A stretch of 64,000 nt of DNA from Streptomyces sp. CG 926. Lineage in GTDB: Bacteria > Actinomycetota > Actinomycetes > Streptomycetales > Streptomycetaceae. Location: the NCBI RefSeq assembly GCF_003148825.1, contig NZ_QGGZ01000003.1, forward strand, positions 620,001-684,000, given 5' to 3'. Made by a program: the position numbers and the translations under genes. The notes under the pieces were generated by a model. It saw nothing but the letters and a program-made list of their open reading frames with translations. It was not told the DNA's origin and did not search any database. Below are positions 1 to 7,574 of this stretch, piece after piece. The number at the start of each line of letters is the position of its first letter. The first letter of the stretch is position 1.

Positions 1-1236
1 CACGGGGCCGAGGGCTGGCCGCCTCCGCCGCCCACGGTGCCGGCGTACGGGGCGGGCGGCCACGGCGGCGGCGCCTGGGGCGCTCCCCTGACCACCGACG
101 GCCACCCCGCGCCCAAGCCGAAGGGCAAGGGCGGTCTGGTCGCGGGCGTGCTCGTGGCGGCCCTCCTCGCGGGCGGCATCGGCGGTGGCGTCGGATATTG
201 GGCGGCGCAGCGCAGCGACGACGGCACCGGTTCCACCACGATCAGCGCCGCGAACACCCCCAAGGACCTCAAGCGTGAGGCCGGCTCCATCGCGGGGCTG
301 GCCGCCGGAGCCCTGCCCAGCGTGGTCACCATCGAGGCCTCGGCCGGCGACGGCGAGGGCGGCACCGGCACCGGCTTCGTCTACGACCAGCAGGGCCACA
401 TCCTCACCAACAACCACGTCGTGGCCTCCGCAGCGAACGGCGGCAAGCTGTTCGCGACGTTCTCCGACGGCAAGCGGTACGACGCCGAGGTCGTGGGCCG
501 CGCCCAGGGCTACGACGTCGCCGTCCTCAAGCTGAAGACCCCGCCGGCCGGCCTCAAGCCGCTGCCGCTGGGCGACTCCGAGAAGGTCGCGGTCGGCGAC
601 TCGACCATCGCGATCGGCGCCCCCTTCGGCCTGTCGAACACCGTCACCACCGGCATCGTGAGCGCCAAGAACCGCCCGGTCGCCTCCGGAGACGGCTCCG
701 GCAGCAAGAACTCGTACATGAGCGCCCTCCAGACGGACGCCTCGATCAACCCGGGCAACTCGGGCGGCCCGCTGCTCGACGGACGCGGCGCGGTCATCGG
801 CATCAACTCCGCGATCCAGTCGGCGGGCAACGGCGGCTTCGGCGGCGGCCAGGCCGGATCCATCGGTCTCGGCTTCGCCATCCCGATCAACCAGGCGAAG
901 AACGTCGCCGAATCGCTCATCAAGACGGGCAAGCCGGTCTACCCGGTGATCTCCGTCTCGGTCGACCTCCAGGCCAAGTCCGAGGGCGCCAAGATCTCCG
1001 AGCAGGGCGCGGCCGCCAACGAACTGGTCGACCCGAACGGCCCGGCCGGCAAGGCGGGCCTCAAGCCCGGCGACATCATCACCGAGTTCGGCGGCAAGCC
1101 GGTCGACAGCGGCCCGACCCTGATCAGCATGATCTGGACGTACAAGCCCGGCGACACCGTGAAGCTGACCTACCTGCGCGGCGGCAAGCCGACCACGGTC
1201 GACATCACGCTCGGCTCGCGGGTCGGCGACAAGTAG
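1..1236 (+). CDS. Membrane-anchored HtrA/DegP-like (S1C) serine protease with PDZ domain, 5' end outside window
   Basis: The reading frame is open from base 1 through a Pro-rich stretch, so the true start lies upstream and the GTG at 37 is probably internal. Counting from that GTG: a Gly/Pro-rich cytoplasmic segment, one transmembrane helix (about 32-57), then a trypsin-like domain with the catalytic triad His127 (TNNHVV), Asp160 (YDVAVLKL) and Ser242 (NPGNSGGPL), and a PDZ domain at about 300-395 (GPAGKAGLKPGDIITEFGG). The topology places the protease outside the membrane. Family knowledge gives an envelope quality-control protease; substrates cannot be read from the sequence. A strong hairpin follows the stop. 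Family call secure; N-terminus missing. Confidence 0.93.
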   Translation, partial: HGAEGWPPPPPTVPAYGAGGHGGGAWGAPLTTDGHPAPKPKGKGGLVAGVLVAALLAGGIGGGVGYWAAQRSDDGTGSTTISAANTPKDLKREAGSIAGLAAGALPSVVTIEASAGDGEGGTGTGFVYDQQGHILTNNHVVASAANGGKLFATFSDGKRYDAEVVGRAQGYDVAVLKLKTPPAGLKPLPLGDSEKVAVGDSTIAIGAPFGLSNTVTTGIVSAKNRPVASGDGSGSKNSYMSALQTDASINPGNSGGPLLDGRGAVIGINSAIQSAGNGGFGGGQAGSIGLGFAIPINQAKNVAESLIKTGKPVYPVISVSVDLQAKSEGAKISEQGAAANELVDPNGPAGKAGLKPGDIITEFGGKPVDSGPTLISMIWTYKPGDTVKLTYLRGGKPTTVDITLGSRVGDK

Positions 1237-1276
1237 CAGCACCCGAGCACCACCGGTCGCGGCGGCGACCCGATGA

Positions 1277-1316
1277 GGAGGGGGCCGTAGGCGGAATTTC
1301 GCCTACGGCCCCCTCC
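1277..1316 (+). terminator. Strong hairpin terminator after the HtrA-like gene
   Basis: A perfect 17-bp inverted repeat (1277-1293 / 1300-1316) encloses a 6-nt loop, GAATTT. It lies 41 bases after the protease stop and ends 22 bases before the LysR start. There is no clear T-run, which is usual for Streptomyces terminators. Confidence 0.85.
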
Positions 1317-1338
1317 AACGTCCGCTTATGCTTCGCTG

Positions 1339-2244
1339 GTGTTCGATTCTCGGCACATACGGACCTTTCACGCGGTGGTCGCCTCCGGGTCGTACTCGGC
1401 CGCCGCCCGCGTGCTGGGGTACACCCAGCCCGCCATCACCCAACAGATGAAGGCGCTCGAACGCGCCGTCGGGACGCCCCTGTTCACCCGCGTGGGCCGC
1501 AAGATGCAGCTCACCGAGGCCGGGGAGTCCCTCTCCCGGCACGCCGAGACCATCCTCGGCAACCTCTCCGCCGCCGAGGCCCAGCTGAGGGCGTACGCCC
1601 GGCTGCGCACCGGCCGGGTGAGGCTGTGCGGCTTCCCCAGCGCCAATGTCACCCTCGTCCCCGAGGCCCTGAGCGGCCTGGCCAAGGACCATCCGGGCAT
1701 ACAGGTGGAACTGCTGGAGGGCGAGCCGCCCGAGTCGCTGCGCCGACTGGAGCGCGGGGAGTGCGACATCACCCTGGCCTTCACCTATCCCGGGCTGCAC
1801 GAGGAGATCCCGGAGGAGGTCGCCGAGGTCAGGCTGATGGAGGACCAGCTGACGGTGCTGCTCCCGACCGGGCATCCGCTGGCCCGCCGCCGTGCCGTGC
1901 ACCTGGCCGACCTCGCCGAGGAACGGTGGATCGCGGGCTGCCCGCGCTGCCGGGCGAACCTGCTGCACGAGTGCGCGGAGCTGGGGTTCGTGCCCGACAT
2001 CCGGTTCGCCACCGACGACAACCTGGTCGTGCAGAGCCTGGTCGCACAAGGACTGGGCGTGGCGATGATGCCGGCCCTGGTGCTGCCCTCCCTCTCGCTG
2101 AGCCGAGTCTGCGGGCGGGCGCTCCAGCCCGCCGCGCGCCGGCACATCGCCGCGTACGTCTACCGCGACCATCTGCGGATCCCGGCGACGGCCGTGGTGC
2201 TCGACGCGCTGAAGCAGGTGGCGGCGAACCGGGTGGGCTGCTGA
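1339..2244 (+). CDS. LysR-family transcriptional regulator
   Basis: This 301-residue protein has the usual LysR length and architecture. An N-terminal winged HTH covers about residues 1-60 (FHAVVASGSYSAAARVLG, then TQPAITQQMKALERAVG), followed by a periplasmic-binding-protein-like effector domain at about 90-295. The effector domain contains a Cys-x-x-Cys pair (GCPRCRAN). The start is GTG at 1339. Unlike the classical divergent arrangement, it points the same way as the cysteine dioxygenase and YeiH-type genes that follow after a 79-bp gap. I infer it controls that pair in response to a sulfur or amino-acid signal; the effector is unknown. Confidence 0.9.
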   Translation: MFDSRHIRTFHAVVASGSYSAAARVLGYTQPAITQQMKALERAVGTPLFTRVGRKMQLTEAGESLSRHAETILGNLSAAEAQLRAYARLRTGRVRLCGFPSANVTLVPEALSGLAKDHPGIQVELLEGEPPESLRRLERGECDITLAFTYPGLHEEIPEEVAEVRLMEDQLTVLLPTGHPLARRRAVHLADLAEERWIAGCPRCRANLLHECAELGFVPDIRFATDDNLVVQSLVAQGLGVAMMPALVLPSLSLSRVCGRALQPAARRHIAAYVYRDHLRIPATAVVLDALKQVAANRVGC

Positions 2245-2323
2245 CCGATCCATAAGCAGGGCTTGGGATTTCAGGTCATAACTGTCGTTGGACGTGATGG
2301 AATGTCGGCAGCACGCTGCCGAT

Positions 2324-2872
2324 ATGACCACCACCACGCCGGCCCGTACCACCACGAGGATGGCCGCCCTCGTCAGTGAGATCCGCACGGTCGTGGAGCG
2401 GGGGCTGGCTCCCGACCTCACCGCGTACCTGGTGGGCGAACGGCTCGCTCCGCACCTGGGCGCGCCGGACCTGCTGACTCCGGCGCAGCGGGAAGGCGAC
2501 CCGGAGCGCTATCGGCAGCACATCCTGCACGCCGAGACCGACGGCAGCTTCTCCGTGGTGGCGCTGGTGTGGATGCCCGGGCAGGAGACCTGCATCCATG
2601 ACCACGTGTCCTGGTGCGTGGCCGGGGTGCACCAGGGTGAGGAGAGCGAGCGCCGCTTCCGGCTCGCGCCGGGCGCCGGTCCCGCCCGGCTGGTGGCGAC
2701 CGAGGACGTGGTCAACGCCCAGGGCGACGTCTGCGGGTTCGCTCCGCCCGGTGACATCCACAAGGTGCGCAACTCCTGTACGACCAAGGCGATATCGGTG
2801 CATGTGTACGGCGCCGACGTCTCCCGGCTGGGCACCAGCATCCGTCGCGTCTACACGCTCCCCGTCGACTGA
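2324..2872 (+). CDS. Cysteine dioxygenase family protein (cupin thiol dioxygenase)
   Basis: Cupin-fold non-haem iron dioxygenase, 182 residues from the ATG at 2324. The motif CIHDHVSWC gives two iron-ligand histidines (about 92 and 94), GDIHKVRN supplies the third (about 146), and HVYG supplies the Tyr conserved near the active site. Family members oxidise cysteine or a similar thiol to the sulfinate. The frame is open back to 2288 with alternative starts at 2288 and 2297; none has a convincing Shine-Dalgarno, and the ATG beginning the Thr-rich MTTTTPAR is preferred. The stop overlaps the next start (TGATG), so the transporter is translationally coupled. Exact substrate uncertain. Confidence 0.82.
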   Translation: MTTTTPARTTTRMAALVSEIRTVVERGLAPDLTAYLVGERLAPHLGAPDLLTPAQREGDPERYRQHILHAETDGSFSVVALVWMPGQETCIHDHVSWCVAGVHQGEESERRFRLAPGAGPARLVATEDVVNAQGDVCGFAPPGDIHKVRNSCTTKAISVHVYGADVSRLGTSIRRVYTLPVD

Positions 2873-3918
2873 TGGCCCTCCTCCACCGCCCCCAAGGCGC
2901 GCCGGTCCGGGCTGTTTCACGTGAAACACCCACTCCGTGGCCCGGGTTGGCGATGGCCGCAGGCGGCGCGCTGACGGCCTGGTGCGTGCACCGCCTCGTG
3001 CCCGCCGTGCCGATGCTGACCGCGGCGGTGCTGCTGGGCATCGCGGTGGCGCACCTTCCGGGCCTGCGGACGTTCGTACGCACGGCCGCGCGCCCGGGTC
3101 TCTCCCTGGCCGGTCGTCGGCTGATGCGGATGGGCATCGTCCTGCTGGGCCTCGGTCTGGGGCTGGACCAGGTGCTCCGGTTGGGCTGGGCCACGGTGGC
3201 CATGGTGGTCGGCGTGGTCGCGGCCACCTTCTTCGGCACGCTCTGGCTGGGCCGCAGGCTGGGACTCCCCGGAGATCAGCCGCTGTTGATCGCCACCGGG
3301 TACTCGATATGCGGCGCCTCGGCGATCGGCGCAGTGAGCGAGGTGTCCGGGAGCGACGAGGAGGACGTGGCGGCCTCGGTGGCACTGGTCACCCTCTGCG
3401 GGACGCTCGCGATAGGGGTACTCCCCCTTCTCCAGGATCCGTTGGGGCTCTCCGACGCCGCCTTCGGGCGTTGGGTCGGCGCCGGGGTCCACGACGTCGG
3501 CCAGGTCGTGGCCACCGCGCAGACCGCGGGTCCCGCCGCCCTGGGCGAGGCGGTCCTGGTCAAGCTGATGCGGGTGGCGCTGCTCGCCCCACTGGTGGCG
3601 GCCGTCGCCTTCTCGGTACGGGCCCGGCGCCGCGGGGTGCGCACCGCCTCGGGCCGCAGGCCGGCGCCGGTGCCGCTGTTCGTGCTCGGGTTCCTGGCCG
3701 CGGCCGCGCTGCGCGCCACCGGGGTACTGCCCGACGTAGCGCTGGAGTGGGCGCACACCGCCCAGGAGGCCCTGCTGGCGGCGGCCCTCTTCGGCCTGGG
3801 GAGCGCGGTGCACCTGCCGACGCTGGCCCGGACCGGCGGGCGGGCTGCGGCCCTGGGGCTCGGGGCATGGGTGGTGGTGGCGGGGGTCTCGTACGCGGGC
3901 GTGATGCTCACCGTATGA
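2872..3918 (+). CDS. YeiH/PSE-family putative sulfate (anion) exporter, multipass membrane protein
   Basis: This 348-residue hydrophobic protein has about ten predicted membrane helices and the family signature segments RRLMRMGIVLLGLGLGLDQV, YSICGASAIGAV and GAGVHDVGQVVATA. The family is annotated as putative sulfate exporters by similarity, and transport has rarely been tested. It overlaps the cysteine dioxygenase stop by one base. The pairing suggests export of a sulfur oxyanion formed during cysteine catabolism (inference). A perfect ParB-binding palindrome lies in codons 15-19 and is read as V-S-R-E-T, so its N-terminal sequence is partly dictated by a DNA site. Confidence 0.85.
   Translation: MALLHRPQGAPVRAVSRETPTPWPGLAMAAGGALTAWCVHRLVPAVPMLTAAVLLGIAVAHLPGLRTFVRTAARPGLSLAGRRLMRMGIVLLGLGLGLDQVLRLGWATVAMVVGVVAATFFGTLWLGRRLGLPGDQPLLIATGYSICGASAIGAVSEVSGSDEEDVAASVALVTLCGTLAIGVLPLLQDPLGLSDAAFGRWVGAGVHDVGQVVATAQTAGPAALGEAVLVKLMRVALLAPLVAAVAFSVRARRRGVRTASGRRPAPVPLFVLGFLAAAALRATGVLPDVALEWAHTAQEALLAAALFGLGSAVHLPTLARTGGRAAALGLGAWVVVAGVSYAGVMLTV
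2914..2927. other. parS (ParB-binding) site 1, inside the YeiH-type gene
   Basis: Perfect 14-bp palindrome GTTTCACGTGAAAC, the established Streptomyces parS sequence. It lies within a coding region. Three further perfect copies occur in this window. Known role: loading of ParB near oriC for chromosome segregation during sporulation. Confidence 0.9.
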
Positions 3919-4184
3919 GGCCGTGCGACGCCGCATGACACCGCATGACGCCGTACGGCGTTGCAACGGAGGGGAGTTGGCCATTTCCTGGCCGGAACCG
4001 ACCGAACGTTCCGACTGCCCGCTGACATTGCGACGCGCCCGTGCCACTCTGCCCCCGGTATTCCGCACGACGCACGACGCACGACGCTCCACGAACCGCG
4101 CACAGCCGATCCGCACCGACCGCTCTTCACCCCCACCCTGCCCGGCTTCGCCACCCGGCCCGGGCACGGCAGAAGGAGTCATGC

Positions 4185-5132
4185 GTGAATCGTCATCGCA
4201 CGGCCTTGTCCGTCCTGCTCGCGGCCGGCGCCCTGGTCGCGGGCGCCCTGACGGCGGCCACCCCCTCGATCGCCGCGGACGCCCCCGCGTCCTTCCGGCA
4301 GCAGCACACCCAGGGCTTCTGGACCGCCGAGCGGATGCGCGCAGCCGTCCCGCTCGACGTGACGGCGGTCCCCGGAGCGGCCCGTACCGCGGTCGCCACG
4401 TCGGCGACCCCCACGACCGTTGCACCGACGGCGGCGGGGTCCCCCACGGCGTTCCCGCAGGTGGGTGGCGCCTGGACGGCCGGCGGCGCGGTGGTGAAGA
4501 CCTCGGGGCGCGTCTTCTTCACGATGGGCGACCGGACCGCTTCCTGCTCCGGCGACTCGGTCACCAGCGCCAACGGCAGCACGGTCATCACGGCCGGCCA
4601 CTGCGTGAAGTACCAGGGTGCCTGGCACACGAACTGGGTCTTCGTCCCCGCCTACAACAACGGATCCGCACCCTACGGGCAGTGGTCGGCCACCAAGACC
4701 TTCGCCACCGACCAGTGGGCCGCGAGCGAGGACATGAACATGGACGTCGGCCTTGCCGTCGTCGCCCCGCTGAACGGGCAGACCCTCAGCCAGGTCGTCG
4801 GGGCCCAGGGGATCGCCTTCAACGGCGGCTACAACAAGAAGATGTACTCCTTCGGCTTCCCCGCGGCGGCCCCGTACGACGGCACCAAGCTCGTCTACTG
4901 CAGCGGCAACACCGGTAAGGACTTCCTGCTGACCAAGGACCACAGCCTGGGCTGCAACATGACCGGCGGCTCCAGCGGCGGACCCTGGTTCCAGGACTTC
5001 AACGAGGCCACGGGCCTGGGTACCCAGGTCTCGGTGAACAGCTTCGGCTACACCTTCCTCCCGAACCGGATGTACGGCCCGTACTTCGGCAACGAGGCGA
5101 AGGCGGCCTACGACAAGGCCCAGGCCTCCTGA
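4185..5132 (+). CDS. Secreted trypsin-like (S1, glutamyl-endopeptidase-like) serine protease
   Basis: The start is GTG 4185, with AAGGAG six bases upstream. The 315-residue product begins with a Sec signal peptide (basic MNRHRT, hydrophobic stretch, A-x-A before about residue 32), then an about 60-residue propeptide-like linker and an S1 domain. The catalytic triad is His139 (ITAGHC), Asp187 (MNMDVGL) and Ser264 (GGSSGGP). Two Cys pairs (about 121/140 and 239/257) could form disulfides. The 266 bp upstream contain no other gene. Substrate preference is not determined. A subtilisin-inhibitor gene about 14 kb away is not obviously connected. Confidence 0.88.
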   Translation: MNRHRTALSVLLAAGALVAGALTAATPSIAADAPASFRQQHTQGFWTAERMRAAVPLDVTAVPGAARTAVATSATPTTVAPTAAGSPTAFPQVGGAWTAGGAVVKTSGRVFFTMGDRTASCSGDSVTSANGSTVITAGHCVKYQGAWHTNWVFVPAYNNGSAPYGQWSATKTFATDQWAASEDMNMDVGLAVVAPLNGQTLSQVVGAQGIAFNGGYNKKMYSFGFPAAAPYDGTKLVYCSGNTGKDFLLTKDHSLGCNMTGGSSGGPWFQDFNEATGLGTQVSVNSFGYTFLPNRMYGPYFGNEAKAAYDKAQAS

Positions 5133-5157
5133 CCTCCGACCCGCTCCCGCCACCCCC

Positions 5158-5186
5158 ACCTGGCCGGTACTCTGTACCGGCCAGGT
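5158..5186. terminator. Perfect palindrome between the protease gene and tRNA-Ser
   Basis: A 13-bp inverted repeat (5158-5170 / 5174-5186) encloses the 3-nt loop TCT. It follows the protease stop by 25 bases and its right arm covers the first three bases of the tRNA. It probably terminates the protease transcript, and may overlap the tRNA promoter. Confidence 0.6.
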
Positions 5187-5268
5187 GGGTTGCCCGAGCG
5201 GCCTAAGGGAACGGTCTTGAAAACCGTCGTGGCGCGAGTCACCGTGGGTTCAAATCCCACACCCACCG
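5184..5268 (+). tRNA. tRNA-Ser (anticodon TGA)
   Basis: The 85-nt sequence folds as a class II tRNA: acceptor GGTGGGT/ACCCACC, D-arm with the usual GCCCGAGCGG, anticodon loop CTTGAAA (TGA), long variable arm typical of Ser, and T-loop GGTTCAAATCC. The 3' CCA is not encoded. Confidence 0.95.
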
Positions 5269-5277
5269 CAGTTGAAC

Positions 5278-5308
5278 GGCCCCTGACCGGGATTCATGGT
5301 CAGGGGCC
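5278..5308 (+). terminator. tRNA-Ser terminator
   Basis: An 11-bp perfect stem (GGCCCCTGACC / GGTCAGGGGCC) with a 9-nt loop is followed shortly by TTTT, ten bases after the tRNA. Confidence 0.85.
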
Positions 5309-5325
5309 GATCTGTTTTCGATCGT

Positions 5326-5625
5326 CAAGGAGGGCAGCCAGCCCTCGTCCTGGCCGACGAACCGACGGGCGCCCTCGACCACGACAACACCTCCATGGTC
5401 GTCGAGATCCTCCGCACGATGTGCGAGGAGGGTTGCGCCGTCGTCATCGCCACCCACGACGACGCGGTGCGCGACCGCTGCGACATGGTCCTGACCGTCG
5501 GCGACGCCACACGCCCCGTACCCGTGAGAGAAGCCGTGCTGCTCCTTGCCGCCGTCGTGGTGCCGGCCGTCTACGGCACGCACGCCGGCACCCTCCTCGG
5601 CCGGATCGGGCTCCGTATCTTCTGA
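5326..5625 (+). pseudogene. Remnant of an ABC-transporter ATPase gene
   Basis: The translation contains the second half of a LolD/MacB-type ABC ATPase: Walker B and D-loop (ALVLADEPTGALD), then the H-loop (VIATHDD), then a short hydrophobic tail. The Walker A motif and the first 130 or so residues are absent. The start of the homology abuts a GGQ that resembles the end of the LSGGQ signature, as if about ten codons were lost between signature and Walker B. It begins immediately downstream of the tRNA-Ser terminator. I read it as a decayed fragment, possibly left by an old insertion at this tRNA. Confidence 0.7.
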
Positions 5626-5652
5626 TGCTCCGCCTTTCTCGCCTTTCCTGGA

Positions 5653-5681
5653 GCAGGCCCGGGCCGCCGACCCGGGCCTGC
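5653..5681 (+). terminator. Hairpin after the ABC-ATPase remnant
   Basis: An 11-bp perfect stem (GCAGGCCCGGG / CCCGGGCCTGC) with a 7-nt loop. From here to 5991 I see no gene; the stretch presumably carries the promoter of the next gene. Confidence 0.65.
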
Positions 5682-5991
5682 TTCCGCGTGCACGCCCCCG
5701 GTACGTGCCTGCGTACGTACTCCGCCGGGGCAAGGCGGGCTCGGTGATTCCCAGCTTGCCGGTCGGTGGGGGGCGTGCTGGAGGAAATGTGCAGGTCAGA
5801 GCCGGTTCTGGTGCCGATTTGCCGGAGGCTTCGGGGAGGGCGGCAAGGGGGCTGAGCCAGGGTATTGGGCCTTCCGAGTGGTGTTTGTCGGAAGATCGGC
5901 GCGCGTCGTGGGACCGACACGGTTGCGGCCACATCATGACGAATGTATTCAGATCCGCCCGTCCGAACATCGTGAAACGAGGCACCTCGTC

Positions 5992-6468
5992 ATGACTCAC
6001 CGCAGCATTCTCACGTCGATCTGGACCTCCGTCCTCGCCGTCCTGATGGCCGTCCTCTCCGGCTTCGGTCTCGCAGTGAAGTCGGCTCCGGCCGCGGCCT
6101 CCGCCCCCGCTGCGGACGCCACGGGTACCGAGTCCGGCGCTGTACGCCGGCCGGCCGTCACGGCCCGGCGGAGCTGGCGGGAGATGATGCGGGGCGGTTC
6201 GCTGCCGCCGACCATCAAGCAGCGGATCCGCGCCGAGGCGCACGGCAAGACCCCCTCCGTACGACGTTCCACCACCGCCGCGGCCATGGGTGCCGGGACC
6301 GGGACCGGGACGGAAATCGGGGCCGGAACCGCCTCCCGCACACTGACCTCGGCCGCAGCGCACACCGCGGTACCCGCAGCCGGAGCCGGAGCCGGAGCCG
6401 CAGCCGCACCCGCAGTGCCCACGGCCGCCACCGGTGCCGGCCGGGACGCGCTCGCGCTCGCTGCGTAG
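5992..6468 (+). CDS. Small exported or membrane-tethered protein, DUF6344-like
   Basis: This 158-residue protein starts at ATG 5992. An N-terminal hydrophobic segment (about 5-30) looks like a signal peptide or anchor. A short conserved-looking block, RRSWREMMRGGSLPPTIKQR, is followed by an Ala/Gly/Thr-rich low-complexity tail with alternating GTGTGT and AGAGAG stretches. The LPPTxKQRIRAEAHG segment matches my memory of a Streptomyces family named DUF6344, whose function is unknown. The frame is open further upstream (to 5878), but the hydrophobic N-terminus favours 5992. Confidence 0.6.
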   Translation: MTHRSILTSIWTSVLAVLMAVLSGFGLAVKSAPAAASAPAADATGTESGAVRRPAVTARRSWREMMRGGSLPPTIKQRIRAEAHGKTPSVRRSTTAAAMGAGTGTGTEIGAGTASRTLTSAAAHTAVPAAGAGAGAAAAPAVPTAATGAGRDALALAA

Positions 6469-7097
6469 TCCGGTGGTGCAGGTGAGTGCCCGTGAGCGCA
6501 GGTAAGTCCCCGTACGTGCAGTCCGCGAGAGCGAAGAGCAGTCGCAGGGTCCGGTTCGCAGGCGTGAGCGCCGCCGCCGGACAGCAGCAACGGCTGGAGC
6601 AGTAGCAGTAGCAGAGAAGCAGGCCCGGTGTCAGGCGCTGGAGCCCGGTCGGTCGTGACCGTGGATCGCGCCTGGAGGGTGCCCCAGGGCAGGGCACGGA
6701 CGGATCACCCCGGCTCACGCCGGGGCGTGCAGGGGTCGCGCAGGGGGCGTGAAGCTTGGTATTGCAGGGCCGCAGGCCCGGGAGACGGTGGGGTTCCCGG
6801 ACGGCGCGGCCCTTTTCGGCATGTTCGGGACAGGTTGTCTGGCGGAACGCTTCATCCCTTGTGCGGCGCGGGGTTCAGCCGCTTACAGGGTGTTGACCTG
6901 GGCCTTCGAGGGCGCGAATGAGGTTTATCCGATGTTGGTCATACTTGCGGGGGAATCGGGCACTCCGGGGTGGTTCGCCGGGGATTCGGTGGGCAACTCT
7001 GGTCTCGCGACGTCGTCACCACGCAGAACGAACCAACAAGGCGGTCGGCCAACTGCCTTGGAGCAAGTCCCACTTCGGTTTTCTGGAGGATAAAGAC
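6469..7097. other. 629-bp intergenic stretch with no recognised gene
   Basis: Several short open frames exist here, but none has a ribosome-binding site, recognisable motif or convincing codon pattern. I looked for a c-di-AMP (ydaO) riboswitch, common before Streptomyces cell-wall genes, and did not find its conserved core. It probably contains the promoter and a long leader for the small secreted protein at 7098. Confidence 0.4.
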
Positions 7098-7409
7098 ATG
7101 GCAAGCATCCGTACCGCCCGCGTCATGGCCGCCGTCGCCGCTCTCCCCCTTGCCGCCGCGCTCTTCGGCGGGGTGGCGGTGGCCGACAACGACTCCTTCG
7201 CGAACGACGGATCGAATGCGAGCGTGGCCGGCATCGTCGGCAGCGGTGTGGGCGGCAACAACAACGGCAACTCGTCCACCTCGCAGCAGGTGGCCACGGG
7301 TTCCGGCGCCTCCAATCAGAGCAACACCGCCCAGGTGAACGGCTCGGCCCTCACCGCGATCGACCAGTCCAACCCGACCGTCGCGGTCAACTTCGTCCCC
7401 TGGTGGTAG
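7098..7409 (+). CDS. Small secreted Asn/Ser/Gly-rich protein, spore- or surface-protein-like
   Basis: This 103-residue protein starts at ATG 7098 with GGAGGA seven bases upstream. A signal peptide covers about residues 1-28 (MASIRTAR, hydrophobic core, GVAVA before DN). The mature part is rich in Asn, Ser and Gly, with stretches such as GVGGNNNGNSSTSQQ and NQSNTAQVNGSAL, and ends in FVPWW. No cysteine is present in the mature part, so it is not a classical short chaplin. The composition suggests an abundant exported or self-assembling protein of the aerial surface, but I cannot assign a named family. A strong terminator follows. Confidence 0.65.
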   Translation: MASIRTARVMAAVAALPLAAALFGGVAVADNDSFANDGSNASVAGIVGSGVGGNNNGNSSTSQQVATGSGASNQSNTAQVNGSALTAIDQSNPTVAVNFVPWW

Positions 7410-7435
7410 CCGCGGCCTGAGCCGCTCCGATTCTT

Positions 7436-7487
7436 GAGGGCGTCTGTGCGACCGGACCGGCTGGGGTCCGGTAGCGCAGGCGCCCTC
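7436..7487 (+). terminator. Long hairpin terminator after the small secreted protein
   Basis: Inverted repeat with inner perfect stem ACCGGACC/GGTCCGGT and outer arms GAGGGCG/CGCCCTC, 27 bases after the stop. Confidence 0.7.
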
Positions 7488-7505
7488 GCGCATGTCGCCC
7501 CGACC

Positions 7506-7541
7506 TTGACACCACGGGTGAATCTGACGGACAGTCAGGTT
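7506..7541 (+). promoter_or_regulatory. Candidate promoter with palindromic operator for the acyl-CoA operon
   Basis: TTGACA at 7506-7511 is followed after about 18 bp by GACAGT, a plausible -35/-10 pair. A palindrome CTGAC-GGACA-GTCAG (7524-7538), flanked by AA and TT, overlaps the -10 element. This is the size and position of a TetR-type operator. No TetR gene is adjacent, so the regulator would act from elsewhere. Confidence 0.5.
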
Positions 7542-7574
7542 CCCTCGATGATGTGATGCCGGGAGGCCAGCGCC

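Noticed and set aside
4041..4184. Longer N-terminus of the secreted protease
   Set aside because: The extension is Arg/His/Pro-rich and would precede the signal peptide; the GTG at 4185 has a good ribosome-binding site.
6469..7097. Possible c-di-AMP (ydaO) riboswitch ahead of the small secreted protein
   Set aside because: The stretch is G-rich and long enough, but the conserved core sequences were not found.
7098..7409. Chaplin or rodlin gene
   Set aside because: Mature part has no cysteine pair and does not match the chaplin hydrophobic repeat or the rodlin sequence as remembered.
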